From: JAFMDF01 sp965277445
Lineage (GTDB): Bacteria; Bacteroidota; Bacteroidia; Chitinophagales; Saprospiraceae
Assembly: GCA_965277445.1 (NCBI GenBank)
Contig: CBDICY010000050.1
Coordinates: 806,001-870,000 of the forward strand
DNA: 64,000 bases
Reading direction: 5' to 3'
Of the stretch, positions 10,848 through 19,571 are shown piece by piece. Position numbers and translations under genes: made by a program. How positions within the stretch are numbered: position 1 is the stretch's first letter; each line of letters begins with the position of its first letter. Under the pieces are notes generated by a model. It was not told the origin of the DNA. It searched no databases and saw nothing but the letters and a program-made list of their open reading frames with translations.

Positions 10848-12227
10848 ATGAGCGCTAACGTAATCGAAGCAGTAGCATATCAAGTAGTAATCGTTGAGGA
10901 CATTCTAGAAACAGCAGAACATTTGAGGAATTTTTTAAAAAAGAATATGGTATCTTTTTTGCCTTACCAAGAATGTGAACTTGTTGAATTTGTCTTAATA
11001 AGTGAAATTGAAGAAATAGACGAAAAGGTCTTTCATCTAAATAGTGAAAAAAGGTTATTTATTATAGATATCAACTTAGGAGCAAGACGAGAAACAGAAG
11101 GGCTCGAATTTATCGAATTGCTTCATAAAAAGAAAAATCTAAACGCTGCAAAAATTGTTTATTCTGCAAATACGGATATAATTAGTAATGATCTAAAATC
11201 TAAAGTAGATAAAATAATAAAAAAAAGTAATTATAGGGAAAATTATAATGAAATCCTTAAAGCTTTAGAAAATTACTTTACTGGACAACCCATTGTTCAA
11301 ATTGATGATGAAATAGGCCAAAATAATTCAGATTCTGAAAATAATCCGCCTATGAATCCATTATTACAAATACCTCGATTTCAAACACATACCCTATCTA
11401 TATTAAAAAATAATAAACCTTACGATGAGTTAAATTTTATTCAAAAGCGATTTATTTGTCAAAATCTGCTTCAGCGCCCTTCATTAGAATTAACTTCTGT
11501 TCTTTTAGACGATTTAGACTGGGATCTATTTACAGACGATACGGAATCGGAAGAATTAAGTGGACATATTATTCAACATTGGCAAGTAGATACAGATATG
11601 CTCGAAGTTATTACTTTGGAAGATATTGGAGATACTTCAGAACAGTTCGCATTCAAAAATATAGAGGCCATTGAATCTTTTTTACAACAAAAAAAGACAA
11701 AAAAATCGTTTTCTACTACCATTTTAGGAAGAGATCTAGTACAATACTTTATAGCTCAACGATTGGCTCAATTTTATTATAATGAAGAAAACCAAGATGT
11801 TCCTCGATTACTCCAAAGTCTAAATAAATTACATCCCAAAATTGGCATTCCATTTTTTGTGACAAAAATTTGGGAATGGACCACCCTCAAAGATACAGAG
11901 GATATAAAAACCACCAATCAAAACCTTCAATCACTCTACGAGTACTGTCCCTTCGAAATTCAAAATATAGTTTATGGTAAAGTAGAATTTAGTGATCAAG
12001 AAGAGGGTATAGTAGAAGCCACCTTAAGTAGTATATCAGACATCCATAACTACTTCTCAAGAGAATTAAATTATGATTTATTGGCAAAATCTGAAGTAAC
12101 TCAAAAAGGCGCCTATTTTAAATTAATTATTTATTTTCCTGAAGAGAATCAAACTACTTTTACTAATCAAAACCTTATTGTAGAACCAATGTCTATAGTG
12201 GAATATGATGAAATTATAGGGATTTGA
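10848..12227 (+). CDS. Response regulator-like protein: receiver domain plus unknown C-terminal output domain
   Basis: A 459-residue protein 2 bp after the kinase gene. Residues 10-145 form a receiver domain: acidic pair E17-D18 (VVIVEDILET), phospho-acceptor D74 in FIIDINLG, S106 in VYSANT, and the conserved Lys at 125/126. This receiver is a close paralogue of the one fused to the KAP NTPase at 19572. Residues 150-459 have no DNA-binding motif and no enzyme signature I recognise; they look alpha/beta and acidic. It is probably phosphorylated by the upstream kinase. Output is unknown, but its place directly before an MBL gene suggests it controls or binds that enzyme. Confidence 0.8.
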   Translation: MSANVIEAVAYQVVIVEDILETAEHLRNFLKKNMVSFLPYQECELVEFVLISEIEEIDEKVFHLNSEKRLFIIDINLGARRETEGLEFIELLHKKKNLNAAKIVYSANTDIISNDLKSKVDKIIKKSNYRENYNEILKALENYFTGQPIVQIDDEIGQNNSDSENNPPMNPLLQIPRFQTHTLSILKNNKPYDELNFIQKRFICQNLLQRPSLELTSVLLDDLDWDLFTDDTESEELSGHIIQHWQVDTDMLEVITLEDIGDTSEQFAFKNIEAIESFLQQKKTKKSFSTTILGRDLVQYFIAQRLAQFYYNEENQDVPRLLQSLNKLHPKIGIPFFVTKIWEWTTLKDTEDIKTTNQNLQSLYEYCPFEIQNIVYGKVEFSDQEEGIVEATLSSISDIHNYFSRELNYDLLAKSEVTQKGAYFKLIIYFPEENQTTFTNQNLIVEPMSIVEYDEIIGI

Positions 12228-12270
12228 TTCATTAAACTTAACTTTAGTCCAACAACAAAATTAAAACAAC

Positions 12271-13560
12271 TTGAACAATCACGATAAACTAGAAGTATTT
12301 GTATTCAAAGTAGGTCAGGGCGACCACATATTACTTCGTTTACCAGATGGAAAGTATGGGGTAATTGATTTTTTTTATAATAAGTCAATTAACAAACCAA
12401 GAGAACCACCAGGACTTACTCATCTTAAATACTTACAGGAAAATCGAAGACGACAATCCAATGCAGACCCAATACAATTGTCATTTATTCATATTTCTCA
12501 TTTTCACAAAGACCATATTACTGGCTTAGAAGATTGGATAAAATGGATTAGGCAAGAAAACATTCAAGTAGATAATATTTGGCTTCCAGATACCTTAGAC
12601 CCAAAAGATACCGCTTTAAAAATTAGGCAAATCATTGAAGAAACAGATAATAAGTCTAGAATTACTGTTTTATCTAAAGCATTAAAACGGTCTTATGCTG
12701 AATTTGCTTTAAAATTGAAAAAGTATCCATTATATCCTTTCAAATATTTTTTAGAGCATTTAAAAGGTATTAATATTAGATATATTAGGGAATTTGATTG
12801 GGTTTTCCCTAATCCAAAAGATAAAAGTTTAAAATTAAAGGCCTTTTGTATTCACCCAAGTGTCGCTATTGCTAGACAGTTTACACAAAGTATTAATGAA
12901 AAGTCGCTAAAAGCTATTCTTTGCGAGAAAGACGATCCGGCTTTTGAGCAAAACAACATCTCTGTAGTCTTGCAAATGCAGTATGGCTCACACAGATTAA
13001 TCTTTGGAGGAGATGCAGAAATAGCTGGTTTAGAAGGCTTTATCAATGATTTTCCTCCAGCACAGCAACAACAACATAAAATAAACCTATCCTCCAATTT
13101 CATCAAAGGTTTTCATCACGGAGCAAAAAAATCATCTAGTGCAGCTATCTGGCAAGCCTTTCTAGATGACGATATTCCATCAATTATTGCTTTTTCTGCG
13201 GGTAAAAATAAAAGATATAAACACCCTAATTTAAAAACTTTAAAAGAGATCAACCAGCATAAAAGTGAGACTTCTATTTATGCTACGAATATAGATGACT
13301 TACAATTGCAGCAAGAAAAGTTAAACCACTTAGCTGATGAAGAGGAAATCTATCCCCTTTATTGGAAAAATCAATCAACAGATAAAGAGAAAAAATCAAT
13401 CAACCAAACTGAAAGATCATTATTCACTACAGAATCATTTAAGAACCCAGAAGAAGCTAAGAAGTACCTGAGGTTACATCATAAACAATTCCTTGGGTAT
13501 CATTTTGAATTTCCAGCAAATGATAAAACTGTAAAGGTTCGAAAACTGATGGCACGATGA
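12271..13560 (+). CDS. MBL-fold hydrolase with canonical HxHxDH motif
   Basis: A 429-residue ComEC-type MBL protein starting at TTG 12271. The metal motif is canonical: H77-F-H79-K-D81-H82 (SHFHKDHITG). A FGGDAE strand and a FHHGAKKS motif near residue 280 follow. It is longer than the other MBL proteins of the window and has an extra charged C-terminal tail of about 90 residues after the fold. No signal peptide. It sits 43 bp after the receiver protein and 22 bp before the second kinase, so it is inside the continuous 16-kb operon. Unlike the other four MBL genes it has no protease gene directly next to it. Substrate unknown. Confidence 0.87.
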   Translation: MNNHDKLEVFVFKVGQGDHILLRLPDGKYGVIDFFYNKSINKPREPPGLTHLKYLQENRRRQSNADPIQLSFIHISHFHKDHITGLEDWIKWIRQENIQVDNIWLPDTLDPKDTALKIRQIIEETDNKSRITVLSKALKRSYAEFALKLKKYPLYPFKYFLEHLKGINIRYIREFDWVFPNPKDKSLKLKAFCIHPSVAIARQFTQSINEKSLKAILCEKDDPAFEQNNISVVLQMQYGSHRLIFGGDAEIAGLEGFINDFPPAQQQQHKINLSSNFIKGFHHGAKKSSSAAIWQAFLDDDIPSIIAFSAGKNKRYKHPNLKTLKEINQHKSETSIYATNIDDLQLQQEKLNHLADEEEIYPLYWKNQSTDKEKKSINQTERSLFTTESFKNPEEAKKYLRLHHKQFLGYHFEFPANDKTVKVRKLMAR

Positions 13561-13582
13561 TTTAAAAACCAACCCCAAATCT

Positions 13583-16500
13583 ATGAGAAATTGGCAAAAA
13601 TACTTACTATTCTGCTACTTACCTTTGGTAAGTTTAGTGAGTCATGCACAAGAAGACTTTACTTTTTCTTCTATTACTACTTCGGAAGGGCTTTCTCAAA
13701 ATTCAGTTTCGCATATTTTACAAGATAGAGATGGTAGCGTTTGGTTAGGCAATCAAGTAGGAATAGACCAATATTTGGGCAATCAAATTAATAATGTAGT
13801 TGAACTAAGAAAAGAACTAACAGACAATATCACCTTTCTTTATGATTACAATGAGACTTATTTATGGGTAGCTACGGAAAAACATAATTTTTGGGTAGAA
13901 AAAAAGAAGATTTCAGAAGTTCATAAAAAAAACAACCCGAATCTACCTACCAATATTTTACATATACAGTCACTCAACTCGACTCAACATAATCTTTTCT
14001 TACTAATTACTCCCTTGAAAATACTTCTTTGGAATGATGACAATAACACTCTTTTGGAAAAGGGAAGTTTTGACTCCCCAATTCAAACAATTGCCAAAGG
14101 GGAAGGTAATACTATTTTTCTGGGCACGAATGAAGGTTTATTTAGTTTTAGATATTATCCCCAAAGCAACCGAGAATTTCCACTCAGCAATCACCCTATC
14201 GACCATTCTGTAACTGCCCTACATTATTCTCACGACCAAAATATATTATTCCTTGGTGGAGACAATATCGATGTTAAATATATTACTCAAGAAAAAATTG
14301 CTAATTTAGACTGGGAACTAAGCAGTATTGATAACATCGAAACTGAAGATATAGCTATTTTACCTTCTAAAGTTAACGCACTTTATTTAGACAAGAGCCA
14401 AAATTTATGGATTGGAACCGAAGCCTCTGGACTCTATATCTATAATTTAGTCTCTAACCAAACAATAATTAGTCATGCCAATTGTACGCAGCATACAGCT
14501 CCTAAGGTTAATAATAATAAAATCTTAACTATAGTTGCGACTAAAGACGGGGTAATTGATATTGGGTTAGATGCAGGAGGGCTTAATGTTTATCAGCCTG
14601 AAAAGCAAGATTTCCAATATTACTTTACAGGAGAGGATTTTATTAGAAAAGTAGGCAAAGATTCCTTAATTGTTTATGACAATCATGCCCTAGGAATACA
14701 TGCCTTGCGAAAAGATACTATTTTAATTGGGTCAAAAGATAAAGGTGTTTATTGTTATGATTTAATAAATAAAGAAATAATTAATAATTATTTACCTATA
14801 AATAAAAGTCGAACAGCAAAAGAAGTATGGACAATTAGTAGAGGGTTTGATAAAAATTTGATTTTAGGTACTAATGATGGTATTTATACTTTGAATAAAC
14901 AGGCCGTTCTTAAGGCCCCTAGAGCAGATATTGTATATGAATCTGTGGCACTACAAGGTAAAAACATTTCCATTTTATACAAAGATACTTTACTTCAGCA
15001 ATTGTGGGCTGCCCATAAAATGAGTGATACCATTTTTATCTTTGATGAAAATTTTGATGCTAAAGAACCATTAATTATCCCTAGAAAAGGAAAAGTAAGT
15101 ACTATTTTAACTCAGGTTATTAATCAAGATACCATCACCCTGATTGGGACAGATAATGGTTTGTTCTCAAAAAAGAACAAGGGAGCATTAACCCAATTAA
15201 TTAAGGGTCCTTTACATATTCTATCTGCCCATTATCGAAAAAAGGATAATGTACTTTGGTTTGGAACTGATGGTAGTGGTATCTTTAAATATGATTTTAA
15301 AAATAAAATCCTCTCAGACTCCATTTGTAGAAAAGAAGGATTGCCACCAGAAATAATATACTCCTTGTTACCAGATCAATATGGCAACTATTGGTGTTCC
15401 ACCAATCATGGTATTTACAGCATAAATCCTAATGTTAAATTGGTTAATCGTTATACTTACCAAGAAACGCGTAGCTTACAGGACAATCAATTTAATTTTG
15501 GTACTTATGCTAACGGGGAAGGCTGCATTCTTTTTTTTGGTGGAGTTGATGGGATTAATAGGATTGAGCCTAAACCTTTTCCTCTTGAGTAAGATATAGA
15601 AAACACTTCATTAGTATCCTATAAACTCGGTGCTATAGATTGGTTTGTTCCTGTACAGGAAGGGTTTATTGATTTTAAAAACCTGCCATCTAACATAAAT
15701 CTGCCAAATGAGTTTGGATTTATTTCTCTAAAACCTACTCTTCCTCGATACCAAAATGTTCTCAACAATCAATTCAGGATTCAAATAACAAATGATAATC
15801 AAATTGATTATTATTGGCCTGATGGACAAGGAGAATTTTTCTTTAGCCAAAATAATTTTAAAATTTTCGGTAATAACTATCTGCGCCTTCAATACCGTAC
15901 AGCTTCCAGTAATTGGCAAGATGCAGAATTTATTAATTTTGATAGATATTTTTGGTCTTGGAGGAATATTTTCATGTTAGGATTTATGGGGTTAGGAGGT
16001 ATAATTATCTTAAATTTTTATCAACGGAGACAAGAGAAATTAAAAGAAGAGAAAGAAGCGATACAATTTGAATACGAAAAAATTTATGATAAAATGGAAG
16101 AGATATTACCTCGGGCAACTAGTGCATCCTATTTTCAAGTGCTACAAGGAGTAAATCATGATATACGAAATCATTTAATTAAAATAAAAGCAAAATTATT
16201 TCAATATAGTAAAGAACTTCGCTTGGAAGAAAAAAATCCTTTTCAAGAATTAAATACAGAAATTGAAAATAGAGTTAAGTATATTTCTAATCTTTTAAGA
16301 TTATTTAGAATCGATGAAAATAATAAAAAAGAAGCTATATGTATTAATGAAACTATTAATCAAGTAATTCTATTCTTTCAAAACTCTAATCAAGGGATAG
16401 AATTTAAAATTCATACTGAAAAAGAATTACCAAATTTATATTGTCATAAAACGGAATTCTCAATGATAATATATAATCTAATCAATAATAGTATTGATGC

Positions 16501-16795
16501 TATTAAATCAAAAGGAAAGAAGTTTAAAGGAGAAATTAAGCTAGAGACAAATTGTAGAAATAAGGAATTTGAAATTAGCATAATAGATAATGGAAAAGGA
16601 ATAAAAAAAGAATTATTCAATACGATATTTGAACTTGGTGTTACTAGTAAGAAAAAAGAAGGACATGGAATAGGTTTATTTTTTGTAAAAAATATAATTG
16701 AAAAAAAATTTGCAGGAACAATTAATGTACAATCAAAAGTAGGAAAATCTACTCATTTTAAAATTTGTATTCCAGAAAATATTAACTATGATTAA
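13583..16795 (+). pseudogene. Second propeller sensor kinase, interrupted by one in-frame TAA
   Basis: The frame from ATG 13583 to the stop at 16793-16795 is continuous (1070 codons) except for a single TAA at 15590-15592 (codon 670). The first part (669 aa) has a signal peptide and a Reg_prop propeller closely matching the kinase at 5356. The part after the stop continues the homology in the same frame: Y_Y_Y domain, membrane helix (codons about 796-815), H-box with His859 (NHDIRN), N-box (NLINNSIDAI), G1 (DNGKGI) and GHGIGLF. It lacks the GAF block of the first kinase. As written it would give a propeller-only exported protein, and possibly a kinase fragment from an internal start such as ATG 15974. 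A recent nonsense mutation, a sequencing error or stop readthrough would all explain it. The lack of further decay argues that it is recent. Confidence 0.82.
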
Positions 16796-17531
16796 AGAAC
16801 TTACCATTATTGAAGACCAACCTGATTTGGCTCAGTATTACAGAGAGTTATTAAATTTAAATAAAGAGATTAGAGTAAATACAATTATAGTCAATACAGG
16901 TATTGCGAGCCTTAAACTCAACCTAAAAAAAGATAAAAAACAGGCTTTCTTAGTAGACATTAATCTCAATGAATTAAGAAAAGAGGACGAGGAAGGCTTA
17001 AATCATATTAAAAATATTAAAGAGAACTTACCTGAAACACTAGTAATTGCTTACTCAGCAAGGTCATTAAAACGAAAAGCCCTCGAAGTCGGTGCCAATT
17101 ATTTTTTTTTAAAAGAACCAGATTATATTGAAAGAGATTTTACTATTATCAACAAAATACTATTAGAATATTTTGAAGAAGTAGAAGAGATTATCAAAGA
17201 ACCTTCCAGAAAAATGGGAGCAATGGATAAAAAACTTAGTGAAATAGCACTATTTCAAAATAAATTCATAAAAAAAAATACTCAAAATCAAATTGATAAA
17301 TTAAAAATAGATTATGACACCCTAATAGATGTAAGAAAAATAAAACAAGAAAAGTTGGGTGTTTTAATGAAGGCAAATGCTAAAGCAATAAAAGAAAACG
17401 TTCAAACCAATTTCTCAAATGAGAAAGCAGAAGCTGAGCTAAAATCTGAAATTGAAGAATTAAATCAACAGGTTGAAGCAATCTATCAAGAAATCCTAAA
17501 ACTCAATCAATCACTTGAGAACTTACTTTAA
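16788..17531 (+). CDS. Response regulator: receiver domain with coiled-coil output
   Basis: A 247-residue protein whose ATG overlaps the end of the kinase frame by 8 bp (ATG at 16788, kinase stop at 16793), pointing to translational coupling. Residues 1-125 are a receiver domain: E9-D10, phospho-acceptor D57 (FLVDINL), S90 (AYSA) and K109 (FLKE). The C-terminal 100 residues are a long charged helix/coiled coil (KAEAELKSEIEELNQQVEAI and neighbours) with no DNA-binding domain. It therefore probably acts by protein contact. Partner candidates are the adjacent MBL hydrolase, 2 bp downstream, and the trypsin-like protease. The overlap means that if the kinase is not translated through the upstream TAA, expression of this gene may also change. 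Confidence 0.82.
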   Translation: MIKELTIIEDQPDLAQYYRELLNLNKEIRVNTIIVNTGIASLKLNLKKDKKQAFLVDINLNELRKEDEEGLNHIKNIKENLPETLVIAYSARSLKRKALEVGANYFFLKEPDYIERDFTIINKILLEYFEEVEEIIKEPSRKMGAMDKKLSEIALFQNKFIKKNTQNQIDKLKIDYDTLIDVRKIKQEKLGVLMKANAKAIKENVQTNFSNEKAEAELKSEIEELNQQVEAIYQEILKLNQSLENLL

Positions 17532-17533
17532 AA

Positions 17534-18634
17534 ATGAAAATAAAAATCCTTCCAGCAGGTTATGGCGATGCTATTTTGGTTCAATGGAAATCTAAGGAGA
17601 AACCTTTCAATATTTTGATTGATGGAGGGATTCAAAATACTTATACCAACGCTATCTTGCCTGAAATAAAGCAAATTATTCTACAAAACGCTAAAATTAA
17701 TCTTCTAGTCACTACCCATATAGATTATGACCATATTACTGGGGTCTTAAAACTGGTTAATGCTATTAAGAATAAAGAACTTCCCTTAGATATAGTTAAA
17801 AAATGGTGGTTTAATGGCGGCATCTTATTAGACCAATACTTCCATTTGCCTAAAGATAACTTAAAAGCCCTAGCCTTACCTAATCAAACTAGCCAAAATC
17901 CATTGGTGAGCCTTCGGCAAGGCGCAACTTTAGAAGATTTTTTAACTTCTGTTCAGGGATATCAGTCACACCCAATTAGTAATGAACTAAAACCTGTTAA
18001 AATCGGTGAAGCTATTATTCACTTCCTCTCTCCAGATTTAATTACTTTGAATAAATTAGCCAAAAATTGGCATAAATTTCTACAGCTAGAGCAGAGTCCG
18101 CAGGTAAAAGCAGTTCGACCTGATTATGGTTTTCCAATAGAGCAATTAATTGATTTTCCTCAAAAAAAAGATGCTTCATTATTCAATGCTAGTAGTATTG
18201 CTTTTTTATTGGAATACAAAGATAAAAGCGTTTTATTCTTAGCAGATGCTACGCCAGAAATATATTTATCAGCTATTCAAAAATTAATTGAAACTAGAGG
18301 TATTCAAAAATTAAAAGTCGATTTTGTAAAACTTTCCCATCATGGTAGCAAATATAGTTTTCATTCAGAATTATTGAAAATGATTGATTGTCAACACTTT
18401 ATTATTAGTACTGATGGTTCTAGGTATGCTTTACCCAATAAATCAACCTTAGCAAAAATAATACTAAGCCCATATAGAAGAAAAAATGAAATGTTATATT
18501 TTTATTTTAATTACGATAATCCAAAACTAAGAAGTATTTTTAAAATAGAGCAAGAAAGGCATTTAGATAATCGCTATAAATTTGAATGTATTTACCCTCA
18601 GCAAGATTGTAATGGCTTAGAAATTAATATATAA
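17534..18634 (+). CDS. MBL-fold hydrolase (HxDxDH variant), partner of trypsin-like protease
   Basis: A 366-residue stand-alone ComEC-type MBL protein. Visible: ILPAGYGDAILVQW at the start, D30-G-G, metal motif H62-I-D64-Y-D66-H67, FLADAT strand and LSHHGSKYS late in the chain. The second metal-ligand position is Asp, as in the MBL proteins at 1101 and 31627. Spacing is 2 bp from the receiver gene before it and 2 bp to the trypsin-like gene after it, so the three are surely one transcript. The MBL plus trypsin order resembles the enzyme pair of AVAST type 1 loci. The predicted activity is a nuclease or phosphodiesterase; this is inference. Confidence 0.88.
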   Translation: MKIKILPAGYGDAILVQWKSKEKPFNILIDGGIQNTYTNAILPEIKQIILQNAKINLLVTTHIDYDHITGVLKLVNAIKNKELPLDIVKKWWFNGGILLDQYFHLPKDNLKALALPNQTSQNPLVSLRQGATLEDFLTSVQGYQSHPISNELKPVKIGEAIIHFLSPDLITLNKLAKNWHKFLQLEQSPQVKAVRPDYGFPIEQLIDFPQKKDASLFNASSIAFLLEYKDKSVLFLADATPEIYLSAIQKLIETRGIQKLKVDFVKLSHHGSKYSFHSELLKMIDCQHFIISTDGSRYALPNKSTLAKIILSPYRRKNEMLYFYFNYDNPKLRSIFKIEQERHLDNRYKFECIYPQQDCNGLEINI

Positions 18635-18636
18635 AC

Positions 18637-19560
18637 ATGGATATTTCTTATATTTTAGACAACTTACTAGTAAAGGTTAGCAATGATGATGAAGGCATTG
18701 TAGGAAGTGGTCTTTTATGGTATATTTACGAAGAGACTTTAGGTGTATTAACCTGTAAGCATAATTTATGCACCAGTAATCAAGTTTGCTCAGAAAATTG
18801 TGGTAACACTTGCAAACATTTAGCTAAATCCGAAGCTATCAATTTAATTCATCAAAAAAATACACTTAAAACCCAGCATTTTTTCATTAGCACACAATCC
18901 GATGTTGCTTTTATTCAAATTGAACCTAATCTATCACAGGAAATTATGGATATTTTACAGAACAAAGTTACAGGCTTAGTAACTAATCAATTACAACATA
19001 ATTTATCCTGTTATTTTATTGGCTATCCAGAAGTGACAAATAAACTACTTGGTATTGAGCCAGCTCACGCTTTTATGAATTGCAAAACAGCATTCGTAAA
19101 AAAAACAAATCATTTTTTTGATGTAGAAGTACATAGTGTTGGGGACATTGAAGCAATTAGAGGGGTTTCTGGCTGTGGTATATTTATAGAATTAAACCAT
19201 GAAAAATTAGCGTTAATTGGAATTATTACTAGTTATAAAGGAGAGCATTTAAAGACTTTTGTGGGGTTGAATCCTTTCTCTTATCTGCAACATTGTTTTC
19301 CTAATTATTCTGTAATTAAAGTAATTACACCTAAAAAAAAAGCTTCCTTATACACACTTGAATATTGTAAAAAAAGAAAACAACAACTGATTAATCGAAT
19401 AGACATGTTACAAAATTTAATTAATAAAATTGAAGCCTTAATGCCTCATCCTAATCCAATTACACAGGTACAATTTAGTACCCAATTAAACGAAAAACAA
19501 AATGAATTAAATATAGTAATTATGAAATTAGAGGGTTTAACTAAAAATTGTAAAAAGTAA
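18637..19560 (+). CDS. Trypsin-like serine protease with cysteine cluster and helical C-terminal tail
   Basis: A 307-residue cytoplasmic chymotrypsin-fold protease. The triad can be read: H42 (LTCKHNLC), D89 (SDVAFIQI) and S178 in GVSGCGIF. Five cysteines at 40, 45, 51, 55 and 59 surround and follow the catalytic His, more than usual and possibly a metal or redox site. Residues about 240-307 form a basic helical/coiled-coil tail, the position where effector-associated adaptor domains sit in related conflict proteins. No signal peptide, in contrast to DegP-type proteases. It lies 2 bp after the MBL gene and 11 bp before REC-KAP. Likely role: a cleavage switch that acts on a partner when the system fires. 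Confidence 0.82.
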   Translation: MDISYILDNLLVKVSNDDEGIVGSGLLWYIYEETLGVLTCKHNLCTSNQVCSENCGNTCKHLAKSEAINLIHQKNTLKTQHFFISTQSDVAFIQIEPNLSQEIMDILQNKVTGLVTNQLQHNLSCYFIGYPEVTNKLLGIEPAHAFMNCKTAFVKKTNHFFDVEVHSVGDIEAIRGVSGCGIFIELNHEKLALIGIITSYKGEHLKTFVGLNPFSYLQHCFPNYSVIKVITPKKKASLYTLEYCKKRKQQLINRIDMLQNLINKIEALMPHPNPITQVQFSTQLNEKQNELNIVIMKLEGLTKNCKK

Positions 19561-19571
19561 ATTAAATTTGA

